A stretch of 64,000 bases of DNA from the NCBI RefSeq assembly GCF_027625935.1, contig NZ_CP115300.1, forward strand, positions 3,100,001 to 3,164,000. The letters run 5' to 3'. A model generated the notes under the pieces. The model was not told the DNA's origin, did no database searches, and saw only the letters and a program-made list of their open reading frames with translations. The translations under genes and the position numbers were made by a program. This stretch comes from Streptomyces camelliae. GTDB taxonomy: Bacteria; Actinomycetota; Actinomycetes; Streptomycetales; Streptomycetaceae. Of the stretch, positions 45,987 to 54,964 are shown piece after piece; positions within the stretch are counted from its first letter, which is position 1; each line of letters begins with the position of its first letter.

Positions 45987-46814
45987 ATGCCCGTGCACAG
46001 ACCCGGCTCCGTCCGCATCCCCCACACCGTCGCCGTCCTCCTCACGGCGCTGCTCGCGGCCCTCTCCTTCAGCCTTCCCCTCAGCTCCGCCCAGGCAGCC
46101 ACGAAACCCGGCCGAGGTTCCGCCTACATGGGCATGGGCGTCCTCGCCCACGACGGCCGGCACGGCACCCCCGCCCCGACCGCCGTCACCCAGACCGAGG
46201 GCGTGGACGTCGCCGGCTACCAGGGCAACGTCGCCTGGTCGACCCTGTGGAACAGCGGGGTGCGCTGGGCGTACACCAAGGCCACGGAAGGCACGTACTA
46301 CACGAACCCGTACTTCGCCCAGCAGTACAACGGCTCGTACAACATCGGCATGATCCGCGGCGCCTATCACTTCGCCACCCCGGACACCACCAGCGGCGCC
46401 ACCCAGGCGAGCTACTTCGTCGGCCACGGCGGCGGCTGGTCCCAGGACGGCAAGACCCTGCCGGGCGCGCTCGACATCGAGTGGAACCCGTACGGCGCCG
46501 AGTGCTACGGCAAATCGGCGAGCGGGATGGTCAGCTGGATCGCGGACTTCCTGAACACCTACAAGTCGCTGACCGGCCGGGACGCCGTGATCTACACGGC
46601 CACCAGCTGGTGGAGCGACTGCACCGGGAACTACGGCGGCTTCGCGGCGAACAACCCGCTGTGGATCGCCCGCTACGCCTCGGACCCGGGGACCCTGCCG
46701 GCCGGCTGGTCGTACTACACGATGTGGCAGTACACCTCCTCCGGCCCGACCGTCGGCGACCACGACAAGTTCAACGGCGCGCTGGACCGGGTCCAGGCCC
46801 TCGCCAACGGCTGA
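45987..46814 (+). CDS. Secreted GH25 muramidase (lysozyme)
   Basis: 275 residues. Signal peptide with a basic start and hydrophobic TVAVLLTALLAALSFSLPL, cleavage near AQA-ATK. The glycoside hydrolase family 25 domain begins at GVDVAGYQGNVAWSTL; catalytic acids are in GVDVAGYQ (Asp) and ALDIEWNPYG (Asp and Glu). WWSDCTGNYGG and the closing MWQYTSSG are also family features. It cleaves the MurNAc-GlcNAc bond in peptidoglycan, as Streptomyces cellosyl-type enzymes do. ATG at 45987 follows CGGAGG. Confidence 0.94.
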   Translation: MPVHRPGSVRIPHTVAVLLTALLAALSFSLPLSSAQAATKPGRGSAYMGMGVLAHDGRHGTPAPTAVTQTEGVDVAGYQGNVAWSTLWNSGVRWAYTKATEGTYYTNPYFAQQYNGSYNIGMIRGAYHFATPDTTSGATQASYFVGHGGGWSQDGKTLPGALDIEWNPYGAECYGKSASGMVSWIADFLNTYKSLTGRDAVIYTATSWWSDCTGNYGGFAANNPLWIARYASDPGTLPAGWSYYTMWQYTSSGPTVGDHDKFNGALDRVQALANG

Positions 46815-46824
46815 CGGCTCACCG

Positions 46825-46855
46825 GTGACCCCTGCCCGCGGGTGGGGGTCACTTT
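46825..46855 (+). terminator. Hairpin after the muramidase gene
   Basis: Arms gtgacccc (46825-46832) and ggggtcac (46845-46852) with a 12-base loop, followed by ttt. It starts 11 bp after the stop. Confidence 0.7.
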
Positions 46856-46942
46856 GTCCGTACATGGCTGCGTTGGTGCTCTGCGTCGCCCCGGACGATC
46901 CTGGTCAGGAGAGGCTGCCGAGCAAGGGCGGGATGAGCGGCG

Positions 46943-49390
46943 ATGGAGCGACAGGAGCGGGAACGGGAGCGGCAGGAGACCTATACGGCCACGGCCACCA
47001 TCGATGAGCAGGGCATCCTCACGAGCTGGAGCGATGGGGCACGGCGGCTGCTCGGCTACGACTCCCCCGCCGTCGTCGGCCGACCCGCCACCGCGCTGCT
47101 CGGCGCCGAGGGCGGAGCGGCCCGCCGGGTGCTGGCCGGGCGGGAGCGCTGGAACGGTGTCGTCCCGCTGCGCCACCGGGACGGCCGCCTCCTGGAGCTG
47201 GGCGTGCTCGTCCATCGCCGCACCTCGCAGACCGGGGCCACCGACTGGCTCGTGGTGAGCGCCGTACCGGCCCGGGCGCAGCCGCCGCGGGGCGAGCCGC
47301 TGGAGGAGTGGACGTTCCTGCAGTCCCCGTTCCCGCTGGCCATCTTCGACGCCGGGCTACGCCTGGTGCGCGCCAACCGCCGGATGGAGCGCGCCCTCAC
47401 CCTGCCCGAGGCCGCGGTGCGCGGGCTGCGGCTGCCACACATCCTGCCCGGCGCCGCGAGCGAGGAGGCCGACCGGTCGATGCGGCGCGCGCTGGAGTCC
47501 GGCCGTCCGCAGGAGATCGCGCTGCAGCTCGGCCCGGAACTGGGCCGCAGCACCGTGCTCACCCCCCTGAAGGACGCGGACGGCCGGGTACGGGCCATCT
47601 GCCTCTCCGCCCGCCCGGCCACCGCCCAGGACTCCGGGACCACCCCGGCCGACACACCCGCCGGCCAGCCCCCTGACCAGACCCGGGCCGCCCAGGAACT
47701 CGCCGATTCCACGGTCCCCGCGCTCGCCGACGCCATGGTGCTCGACCTGCTGGACACGCCGGCCGAGGAGACGGAAGGGGCACATGAGGCAGGGGAGGCC
47801 TCAGTCGCCGGAGAGGGTGAGGGGGCCACAGGGGTCGGAGAGGGCGAGCAGAGCGTGCAGCGCGCCGAGGCGGTGCTGTTGCGGCGTGTCGCCATGTGCG
47901 GCGTACCGGACGTCGGACGGTACGCCGGCGGCGCCGGGGTCGGGGAGACCGTCGGCTGTCCGGTGGAGTCCCCGGCCGCCCGGTGTCTGCTGGAGGGCCG
48001 GCCGTTGGTGTTCGACACCGCGGACCCGGCTGTCGCCGGCTGGGTGGCGGTGGATCCCGGTGCGGCCTGGGTGCGGGCGGCCGGGGTGCGCTCGTTGCTG
48101 GCCGTGCCGCTGGCGGCTCCGGGCGGTGCGCTCGGCGTGGCCCTGTTCGGCCGGCGGTACGACCGGGAGCCGTTCGGGCGGGAGGATCTGCGCCAGGCCC
48201 AGGAGTGCACAGCCCGGGCGGCCGCCGGCATCCGCCAGGCCCGCGACCACGCCCGGGCCCGTACCACCACGATGGCCCTGCAGCGCAGCCTGCTCCCGCA
48301 CACCCTGCCCGACCAGGCGGCCCTGGAGATCGCCACCCGCTATCTGCCCGCCGCCACCCGGGCCGGGGTGGGCGGTGACTGGTTCGACGTGATCCCGCTG
48401 TCCGGCGCCCGGGTCGCCCTGGTGGTCGGCGACGTGGTCGGGCACGGCATCCGCGCCTCGGCGACGATGGGCCGGCTGCGCACCGCGGTCCGCACGCTCG
48501 CCGACGTCGACCTGCCGCCCGACGAACTGCTCACCCACCTCGACGACCTCGTCCTGCGCCTCGCCGCCGACGAGAGCAGTGCGGACCCGGCCGGGGACAC
48601 CGCCGGCGGCATCGGCACCACCTGTCTGTACGCCGTCTACGACCCGGTCTCCCGCCGGTGCACCCTGGCCCGCGCCGGGCATCCGCCGCCAGCCGTGGTC
48701 ACCCCGGACGGCGCCGTCCGCTTCGTCGACGTACCCGCGGGGCCGCCGCTCGGACTCGGCGGGCTGCCCTTCGAGGCCTGCGAGACCGATCTCGCCGAGG
48801 GCAGTCTGCTCGCCCTGTACACCGACGGGCTGTTCGAGGCGCGCGAGCACGACATCGACGAGGCGCTGGACAAGATGTTCGCCGCGCTCGGCCGGCCCGC
48901 GAAGTCCCTGGACTCGGTCTGCGACCACGTGCTCACCGCGCTGCTCAGCCACCGCCCGGACGACGACATCGCCCTGCTCGTCGCCCGTACCCGGGTCCTG
49001 CACGAGGACCGGGTCGTCGCCTGGGAGCTGCCGAACGACCCGACCGTGGTCGCCCACGCCCGCCGTCTCACCGACGAGCAGCTGTCCGTGTGGGGGCTTC
49101 AGGAGGCCGCCTTCACCACCGAGCTGATGGTCAGCGAGCTGGTCACCAACGCCATCCGCTACGGCCGCCCGCCCATCCAGCTCCGGCTGATCCACCAGGA
49201 CGCGAACCTGATCTGCGAGGTGTACGACGCCAGCGGCACCACCCCGCACATGCGGCGCGCCCGCATCTTCGACGAGGGTGGCCGGGGCCTGCTGCTGGTC
49301 GCCCAGCTCGCCGACCGCTGGGGCACCCGGCACGACCGGGTCGGCAAGACGGTGTGGGCGGAGCAGTCGCTCTCGGCGACCGCCGAGTGA
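46943..49390 (+). CDS. PAS-GAF-SpoIIE phosphatase with C-terminal anti-sigma-type ATPase domain
   Basis: 815 residues. An N-terminal PAS fold (about 12-100), a second PAS (about 120-215), an acidic linker, a GAF domain (about 310-430), a SpoIIE/PP2C Ser/Thr phosphatase (GGDWFDVIPLSG, VVGDVVGHGIRA, LALYTDGLFEARE, DDDIALLVAR) and a HATPase_c of RsbW type (MVSELVTNAIRYGRPP, FDEGGRGLLLVAQLADRW). Such proteins dephosphorylate anti-anti-sigma factors and may also bind them as kinase. No sigma or anti-sigma gene is adjacent. ATG at 46943; the N-terminus is Arg/Glu-rich. Confidence 0.92.
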   Translation: MERQERERERQETYTATATIDEQGILTSWSDGARRLLGYDSPAVVGRPATALLGAEGGAARRVLAGRERWNGVVPLRHRDGRLLELGVLVHRRTSQTGATDWLVVSAVPARAQPPRGEPLEEWTFLQSPFPLAIFDAGLRLVRANRRMERALTLPEAAVRGLRLPHILPGAASEEADRSMRRALESGRPQEIALQLGPELGRSTVLTPLKDADGRVRAICLSARPATAQDSGTTPADTPAGQPPDQTRAAQELADSTVPALADAMVLDLLDTPAEETEGAHEAGEASVAGEGEGATGVGEGEQSVQRAEAVLLRRVAMCGVPDVGRYAGGAGVGETVGCPVESPAARCLLEGRPLVFDTADPAVAGWVAVDPGAAWVRAAGVRSLLAVPLAAPGGALGVALFGRRYDREPFGREDLRQAQECTARAAAGIRQARDHARARTTTMALQRSLLPHTLPDQAALEIATRYLPAATRAGVGGDWFDVIPLSGARVALVVGDVVGHGIRASATMGRLRTAVRTLADVDLPPDELLTHLDDLVLRLAADESSADPAGDTAGGIGTTCLYAVYDPVSRRCTLARAGHPPPAVVTPDGAVRFVDVPAGPPLGLGGLPFEACETDLAEGSLLALYTDGLFEAREHDIDEALDKMFAALGRPAKSLDSVCDHVLTALLSHRPDDDIALLVARTRVLHEDRVVAWELPNDPTVVAHARRLTDEQLSVWGLQEAAFTTELMVSELVTNAIRYGRPPIQLRLIHQDANLICEVYDASGTTPHMRRARIFDEGGRGLLLVAQLADRWGTRHDRVGKTVWAEQSLSATAE

Positions 49391-49412
49391 TCCTGCGGGC
49401 CCACCGCGTGAC

Positions 49413-49925
49413 TCAGCCATTGCCGCCGTCGCCGCCCCGGCCGCCCTGACCGCTCGTCTCGCAGCCGGCGCCGAGGCAGATCCCGCCGTTGCCGCCGCTT
49501 CCGCCGTTGCCGCCGTCGCCCGTGCCCGCCGCGTTGCCGCCGTTCCCGCCGTCGCCGCCGTTGACGCTGCCCGAGCAGACGCCGACGCAGATCCCGCCGT
49601 TGCCGCCCTTGGTGCCGTCCTGGCCCGCGGCGCCGTCGGTGCCGTTGCCGCCGTTGGCGCTGCCGTTGCAGAGCCCGGCGCAGATACCGCCGTCGGATCC
49701 GGCGGTGCCGTTGACGGTGCCGTTGCAGTTGCCCGCACAGATGCCGTCACCGACGCGGACGCTGCCGTTGCCGACCTGGACGCTGCTGGAGCCGGACGAG
49801 CCGCTGCCCGCTCCACCGCCGAAGGAACCGGTGTCGGCCATCGCGGCCGGTGTCATCGCGCCTCCGGCGATCACCACGGTCGAGACCGCGAGACCGAGGC
49901 CGAACTTCCAGGAGTACCTGCGCAT
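49413..49925 (-). CDS. Exported glycine-rich protein with four GICxGxC-type cysteine motifs
   Basis: 170 residues. Sec signal peptide MRRYSWKFGLGLAVSTVVIA with cleavage near AMA-DTG. The mature chain is Gly/Asn/Ser/Asp-rich and carries GICAGNCNG, GICAGLCNG, GICVGVCSG and GICLGAGCE, separated by NGGDGGNGG-type stretches. ATG at 49925. No enzyme domain is visible. It could be a structural cell-surface protein or an unrecognised modified or metal-binding exported peptide. It is the third gene of a co-oriented glycine-rich trio. Confidence 0.82.
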   Translation of the reverse strand: MRRYSWKFGLGLAVSTVVIAGGAMTPAAMADTGSFGGGAGSGSSGSSSVQVGNGSVRVGDGICAGNCNGTVNGTAGSDGGICAGLCNGSANGGNGTDGAAGQDGTKGGNGGICVGVCSGSVNGGDGGNGGNAAGTGDGGNGGSGGNGGICLGAGCETSGQGGRGGDGGNG

Positions 49926-49957
49926 GGGATTTCTCTCTCGCCACATTTCTCGTCGGA

Positions 49958-50413
49958 TTATTCGGATTCCAGAATTCCGAGCCAGTCGCCGCTCAGAATC
50001 TGGCGTTCCCACGTACTGATCTCCTCTTCCGAGATCTTGTACTTCTTGGCCGCATCGGCCTGGGTCACCCGGCCGGTCAGCACGCTCAGCGCGATCCGTG
50101 CCTTGTCCAGGTCCGTGAGTTCCGACTTCGGTTTGTCGGGCAGGTCCTGCAACGAGAGGCAGCCTGCCTTGCCGGGTTGCCCGGGCTGGCCCGGCTGGCC
50201 CGGCTGGCCGGGCGCGCCGCCCTTGCCGCCCGCGCCCCCCTTGCCGCCCGCGCCGCCCTCTCCGCAGTGGTCGGACTGGTGGGCCAGGGCCGAGATGCCC
50301 GTGGGGGCCGAGGTCGGGTGGGTGGCTGCCTGGGCGCCGCACGCGGTGACGGTGACGACTGCCACGGAGGCCGCCGCGAGAAGGATGGGACGCCGCCAGA
50401 GGCTGGTGGACAT
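49958..50413 (-). CDS. Lipoprotein with collagen-like segment and helix-turn-helix-like C-terminus
   Basis: 151 residues. Lipoprotein signal with VVTVTAC as lipobox. Residues about 48-86 are a Gly-x-y run between two cysteines (HCGEGGAGGKGG ... GQPGQPGKAGC). The last 55 residues, KARIALSVLTGRVTQADAAKK and YKISEEEISTWERQILSG, look like the helix-turn-helix of IS3-type transposase OrfA or similar. A DNA-binding-like domain on an exported lipoprotein is odd; it may have been co-opted for another role. ATG at 50413. Confidence 0.78.
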   Translation of the reverse strand: MSTSLWRRPILLAAASVAVVTVTACGAQAATHPTSAPTGISALAHQSDHCGEGGAGGKGGAGGKGGAPGQPGQPGQPGQPGKAGCLSLQDLPDKPKSELTDLDKARIALSVLTGRVTQADAAKKYKISEEEISTWERQILSGDWLGILESE

Positions 50414-50494
50414 CGTGGGCTCCGTTTCCGATCAGAGGTCGATCAGGGTGTGAGGTGAGAGGTTGTGGTTGCGGGCGCTGTGGCCCGCCTCAGG

Positions 50495-50523
50495 GGGGTG
50501 GAGGCCTGGACGGCCTCCACCCC
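50495..50523 (-). terminator. Hairpin downstream of the PGRS-like gene
   Basis: Arms ggggtggaggcc (50495-50506) and ggcctccacccc (50512-50523), 12 bp perfect, with a 5-base loop, 9 bp after the stop at 50532 on the minus strand. Confidence 0.75.
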
Positions 50524-50531
50524 GTGGACGG

Positions 50532-51125
50532 TCAGAAGAGGCTGAAGCCACCGTCCCCGCCGCTGCCGCCGGAGCCACCGATGAAGCCGGAGCCGCCGTC
50601 GCCGCCGGCACCGGCGTCGCCGCCCTGGAAGATGCTGTTGCCGCCGTCGCCGCCACCGCCGCCGTTGCCGCCCTTGGCGACGCCGTCGCCGCCGCCGCCA
50701 CCCTGGCCGCCGCCACCGCCGGAGAGGACGCCGAAGCCGCCGTCGCCGCCCTGGCCGCCGTTACCGCCGACGAAGCCCTCGCCGCCGCCACCGCCGCCGC
50801 CACCGCCACCACCGACCTCGGTGCCGTTGCCGCCGGCGCCACCGTCGCCACCGGCACCACCGGTGCCGAGGACGCTGCCGCCACCGGACCCACCGGCGCC
50901 ACCGCCACCGCCGACCACACCGTTGCCGCCGGCACCACCGGCACCACCGGCGCCTCCGCCGTGGACGAAGGCCACGGTCGAGGCGGGCATCGGGGCGGCC
51001 ATCGCGCTCGACACGGGGATGAGGACGCCTCCGGTGACCAGCGCGGCCGAGGCGGCGATGGTCGCAAAACGGAGACCCCGGCGCTTCGGACGGATTTCGT
51101 TGTGAGTGCGAACGTTACGAGTCAT
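50532..51125 (-). CDS. Exported glycine-rich (PGRS-like) protein
   Basis: 197 residues. Signal peptide with basic start (RPKRRGLRF) and hydrophobic TIAASAALVTGGVLIPVSS, cleaved near AMA-APM. The mature part is almost entirely GGxGGxGG with intervening hydrophobic pairs (VVGG, SVLGTGG, GFVGGNGG, VLSGGGG, SIFQGGD, GFIGGSGG), ending GGFSLF. Similar in texture to mycobacterial PGRS repeats but with no PE domain. ATG at 51125 follows GGGAG. First gene of the trio; a terminator separates it from the next. Confidence 0.82.
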   Translation of the reverse strand: MTRNVRTHNEIRPKRRGLRFATIAASAALVTGGVLIPVSSAMAAPMPASTVAFVHGGGAGGAGGAGGNGVVGGGGGAGGSGGGSVLGTGGAGGDGGAGGNGTEVGGGGGGGGGGGEGFVGGNGGQGGDGGFGVLSGGGGGQGGGGGDGVAKGGNGGGGGDGGNSIFQGGDAGAGGDGGSGFIGGSGGSGGDGGFSLF

Positions 51126-51326
51126 GAGCTTTCTCCCATTACTGTGGTGATTTCCCGGGAGGATTTCCGGGCTGTTCCCGGAGGATTTCCGTCCTCCGGA
51201 CCGCCTCATTTCCTTTCCGGTGAGGCCGTGCTTCAAGTAAGCCCGAACGGGAAATCAGGGTCACGTTCCGAGGACTCGGGACTTGACGCACCCACAGTCG
51301 TGGGGTAGGGCCCGCATAAGCGCAGG

Positions 51327-52277
51327 TCAGGCAAGGAAGGGCCGGGCCCAGGACGGCGGCTCCGGTGGCGGAACGCGGTCCACCACGGTCGGCGTACGGC
51401 CCCTGGGGCCGGTGCCGGCGAGGGCCGCGCGCAGGGCCGTGACGAACTCCAGGCAGCTGTCGTGCCGGTCGTCCGGCGCCTTGGCCAGGGCCTTGCGTAC
51501 GACGTCGGCGGCGAGCGCCGGGATGTCGGGGCGTTCCTCGGTGAGGGCGGGCGGTGGGTCGTACTGGTGGGCCCAGAGCAGGTCGAGGTGGTCAGCCCGC
51601 TGGAAGGGCGGGGCGCCCGCGAGCATCTCGTGGACCACGCAGGCCAGGCTGTACAGGTCGGCGCGGCCGTCCACCGGGCGCCCGGCGATCCGCTCGGGGG
51701 CCACGTAGTCGAGGGTGCCGACGAACTCGCCGGCGGTGGTGAACCCGGTGAGCGACAGCGACTTCTTCGCCAGCCCGAAGTCGGTGAGATAGACGTGCTC
51801 GGGGTGCTCGCTGTCGACACCCTTGGCGACCAGTACGTTGGCGGGCTTGACGTCCCGGTGCACGAGGTCGCGGGCGTGGGCCGCGTCCAGCGCGGAGGCC
51901 AGCTGGGCCGTGATGCGCAGCGCGGCGGGCACCGGCAGCCGGCTCTCCCGGTCGATCAGGGCGCGCAGGTCCAGGCCGGCGACGAGGCACATGGCGATGT
52001 AGAGGATCCCGTCGGCCTCGCCGGCCTCGAAGACGGGGACGATGTGCGGGTGCTCGATGGCCGCGGCCACCCGCGACTCCTGCTCGAAACGGCGGCGGAA
52101 GGCGTCGTTGCGCGTGTACTCGGGCGCGAGCAGCTTGAGCGCGACCGTCCGGCCGAGCCGCAGGTCCCTGGCCCGGTAGACGACGGCCATGCCACCGCGG
52201 CCGAGCTCGCGCTCCACCCGGTAGCCCGCGATCTCGGCCCCGATCAGGCCGGAGGGGCTCTTGGGGGGCCAACTCAC
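51327..52277 (-). CDS. Soluble Hanks-type serine/threonine protein kinase
   Basis: 316 residues, essentially kinase domain only. Gly-rich loop ELGRGGMAVVYRA, VALK lysine (TVALKLL), HRDVKPANVL catalytic loop, DFG in YLTDFGLAKK, APE as VAPERIAG. A short Pro-rich tail ends the chain and there is no membrane segment or PASTA domain. GTG at 52277. It is on the same strand as the glycine-rich trio and upstream of it. Confidence 0.93.
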   Translation of the reverse strand: MSWPPKSPSGLIGAEIAGYRVERELGRGGMAVVYRARDLRLGRTVALKLLAPEYTRNDAFRRRFEQESRVAAAIEHPHIVPVFEAGEADGILYIAMCLVAGLDLRALIDRESRLPVPAALRITAQLASALDAAHARDLVHRDVKPANVLVAKGVDSEHPEHVYLTDFGLAKKSLSLTGFTTAGEFVGTLDYVAPERIAGRPVDGRADLYSLACVVHEMLAGAPPFQRADHLDLLWAHQYDPPPALTEERPDIPALAADVVRKALAKAPDDRHDSCLEFVTALRAALAGTGPRGRTPTVVDRVPPPEPPSWARPFLA

Positions 52278-52357
52278 GCCTGAATTCTATCGACCTGTGC
52301 CGGTATGCGGGTATGCGGGTATGACGACCGCACCGGGGATACAAGGGCGCATGGCGA

Positions 52358-52389
52358 AGGCCCGGGCCTCCCTCACGGGACCCGGGCCT
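52358..52389. terminator. Hairpin between lon and the kinase gene
   Basis: Arms aggcccggg (52358-52366) and cccgggcct (52381-52389) with a 14-base loop, 22 bp after the lon stop on the minus strand. Confidence 0.7.
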
Positions 52390-52410
52390 CCGGCTATCCG
52401 GCCGCGTCCG

Positions 52411-54837
52411 TCACGCCGCGACCGGAATCTGCGGCGTCGCGCCGTTCTCGGCGGGCGCGAGCGCCAGCTCCAGGACCTGGCGGACGTCGGTCACGGTGTG
52501 GACGTCGAGCTTGTCCAGCACCTCGGCCGGGACGTCGTCCAGGTCGGGTTCGTTGCGCTTGGGGATGATCACGGTGGTCACCCCGGCACGCTGGGCGGCG
52601 AGCAGCTTCTGCTTCACTCCGCCGATCGGCAGCACGCGGCCGGTCAGCGAGACCTCGCCGGTCATCGCCACGTCCGTGCGGACCAGCCGGCCCGAGAGGA
52701 GGGACGCGAGGGCCGTCGTCATGGTGATGCCCGCGCTCGGGCCGTCCTTCGGGACCGCGCCCGCCGGGAAGTGGATGTGCACGCCCCGGTCCTTCAAGTC
52801 GGCGACCGGCAGCTCCAGTTCGGCACCGTGGCTGCGCAGGAAGCTCAGCGCGATCTGCGCCGACTCCTTCATCACGTCACCCAGCTGACCGGTGAGGGTC
52901 AGCCCCGCCGCACCCGTCTCCGGGTCGGCCAGGGACGCCTCCACGAAGAGGACGTCTCCGCCCGCTCCGGTGACCGCGAGGCCCGTCGCCACGCCGGGCA
53001 CGGACGTACGGCGCTCGGCCGGGTCCTGGGCGGACTCGGGCACGTGGTGCGGACGGCCGAGGAGACCGCGCAGGTCCTCGTCCCGGACGGTGAACGGCAG
53101 CTCCCGCTCGCCGAGTTCGTGCTGGGCCGCGACCTTGCGGAGCAGGCGGGCGATCGAGCGCTCCAGGGTGCGGACGCCCGCCTCCCGGGTGTACTCGCCG
53201 GCCAGCTTGCGCAGCGCGCCCTCGTCGATCGTGACCTCGTCCGTGTCCAGGCCGGCCCGCTCCAGCTGGCGCGGGAGCAGGTGGTCCCGGGCGATGACGA
53301 CCTTCTCGTCCTCGGTGTAGCCGTCGAGCCGGACGATCTCCATCCGGTCGGCGAGCGCCTCCGGGATGGCCTCCAGGACGTTGGCGGTGGCGAGGAAGAC
53401 CACGTCCGACAGGTCGAGCTCGACCTCCAGGTAGTGGTCCCGGAAGGTGTGGTTCTGCGCGGGGTCCAGCACCTCCAGCAGGGCCGCGGCCGGGTCGCCG
53501 CGGAAGTCGGAGCCCACCTTGTCGATCTCGTCGAGCAGGACCACCGGGTTCATGGACCCGGCCTCCTTGACGGCGCGCACGATCCGGCCGGGCAGCGCGC
53601 CGACGTACGTACGCCGGTGGCCGCGGACCTCGGCCTCGTCACGGACGCCGCCGAGGGCGACGCGGACGAACTTACGGCCCATGGCGTGGGCCACACTCTC
53701 GCCCAAGCTGGTCTTTCCGACGCCAGGGGGCCCGACAAGCGCCAGTACGGCACCGCCGCGCCGGCCGCCGATGACGCCGAGGCCGCGCTCACCGCGCCGC
53801 TTGCGCACCGCCAGGTACTCGGTGATGCGCTCCTTCACGTCCTCCAGGCCCGCGTGCTCGGCGTCCAGGATCGCCTTGGCGCCCTGGATGTCGTACGCGT
53901 CCTCGGTGCGCTCGTTCCACGGCATCTCCAGCACCGTGTCCAGCCAGGTGCGGATCCACGACCCCTCGGGCGACTGGTCGCTGGACCGCTCCAGCTTGTC
54001 GACCTCCTTGAGCGCGGCCTCACGGACCTTCTCCGGCAGGTCGGCGGCCTCGACCCGGGCGCGGTAGTCGTCGGACTCCTCGCCCGCGTCCTTGGCATCG
54101 CCGTTCAGCTCGCGCAATTCCTTGCGGACGGCCTCCAGCTGACGGCGCAGCAGGAACTCGCGCTGCTGCTTGTCGACGCCCTCCTGGACGTCCTTGGCGA
54201 TGGTCTCGGCCACGTCCTGCTCGGCGAGGTGGTCGCGGAGCGCCTGCGTGGCGAGCTTGAGCCGGGCCACCGGGTCGGCGGTCTCCAGCAGTTCGACCTT
54301 CTGTTCGATGGTGAGGAACGGCGAGTAGCCGGAGTTGTCGGCCAGCGCCGAGACGTCCTCGATCGCCTGGACCCGGTCCACGACCTGCCAGGCGCCGCGC
54401 TTCTTGAGCCAGTTGGTGGCGAGGGCCTTGTACTCCTTGACGAGGTCCGCGACCTGGCCCGGCAGCGGGTCCGGCACGGTCTCGTCGATGTTCGCGCCCT
54501 CGACCCACAGGGCGGCGCCGGGGCCGGTCGTACCGGCGCCGATCCGCACCCGGCCGCGGCCGCGGATCAGAGCCCCCGGGTCACCGTCGGCCAGCCGGCC
54601 GACCTGCTCGACCGTACCGAGCACACCGGTCTTGGCGTACGTGCCGTCGATGCGCGGCACCAGCAGCACCTTGGGCTTCCCGGGCGCCGACCGGGCGGCG
54701 GCCTGTGCGGCCTCCACCGCGGCTCGCACCTCGGCATCGCTCAGGTCCAGCGGAACCACCATGCCGGGCAGCACGACCTCGTCGTCGAGCGGCAGCACGG
54801 GCAGGACGAGCGTGAACGCCGTGGACTCAGCAGCCAT
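52411..54837 (-). CDS. lon: ATP-dependent Lon protease
   Basis: 808 residues, LonA type: an N-terminal LAN domain (about 8-200), AAA+ with Walker A GPPGVGKT at 369-376 and Walker [10 protein letters not shown] (432-440), then the protease domain with the Ser-Lys dyad S701 ([10 protein letters not shown]) and K742. It degrades damaged and regulatory proteins. ATG at 54837 ([20 protein letters not shown]) is chosen; a longer frame start lies at 54858 inside the operator. A HAIR element at 54859-54879 indicates HspR control, as known for Streptomyces lon. Confidence 0.97.
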   Translation of the reverse strand: MAAESTAFTLVLPVLPLDDEVVLPGMVVPLDLSDAEVRAAVEAAQAAARSAPGKPKVLLVPRIDGTYAKTGVLGTVEQVGRLADGDPGALIRGRGRVRIGAGTTGPGAALWVEGANIDETVPDPLPGQVADLVKEYKALATNWLKKRGAWQVVDRVQAIEDVSALADNSGYSPFLTIEQKVELLETADPVARLKLATQALRDHLAEQDVAETIAKDVQEGVDKQQREFLLRRQLEAVRKELRELNGDAKDAGEESDDYRARVEAADLPEKVREAALKEVDKLERSSDQSPEGSWIRTWLDTVLEMPWNERTEDAYDIQGAKAILDAEHAGLEDVKERITEYLAVRKRRGERGLGVIGGRRGGAVLALVGPPGVGKTSLGESVAHAMGRKFVRVALGGVRDEAEVRGHRRTYVGALPGRIVRAVKEAGSMNPVVLLDEIDKVGSDFRGDPAAALLEVLDPAQNHTFRDHYLEVELDLSDVVFLATANVLEAIPEALADRMEIVRLDGYTEDEKVVIARDHLLPRQLERAGLDTDEVTIDEGALRKLAGEYTREAGVRTLERSIARLLRKVAAQHELGERELPFTVRDEDLRGLLGRPHHVPESAQDPAERRTSVPGVATGLAVTGAGGDVLFVEASLADPETGAAGLTLTGQLGDVMKESAQIALSFLRSHGAELELPVADLKDRGVHIHFPAGAVPKDGPSAGITMTTALASLLSGRLVRTDVAMTGEVSLTGRVLPIGGVKQKLLAAQRAGVTTVIIPKRNEPDLDDVPAEVLDKLDVHTVTDVRQVLELALAPAENGATPQIPVAA

Positions 54838-54858
54838 GATCTCCCTTTCGGCAGTCAA

Positions 54859-54879
54859 CTTGAGCTATGCCGACTCAAC
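54859..54879 (-). promoter_or_regulatory. HAIR element (HspR operator) upstream of lon
   Basis: CTTGAGC-N7-ACTCAAC matches the HAIR consensus CTTGAGT-N7-ACTCAAG at 12 of 14 positions. It lies 21 bp upstream of the lon ATG, overlapping the expected promoter/leader, so HspR would repress lon until heat shock. Confidence 0.85.
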
Positions 54880-54964
54880 CTCTGGGCATGGGCTGGTGTT
54901 CCCCTTGCTTGTTCGCTGTGAGCGATCAGGGGATGACCGAGAGGTTCTCGCAGGTGAGAGGGGG

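Noticed and set aside
50532..51125. PE-PGRS protein
   Set aside because: The Gly-rich texture is similar, but there is a Sec signal peptide and no PE domain, so it is only PGRS-like.
52261..54921. 886-residue frame opposite lon
   Set aside because: Antisense shadow; lon has all catalytic motifs.
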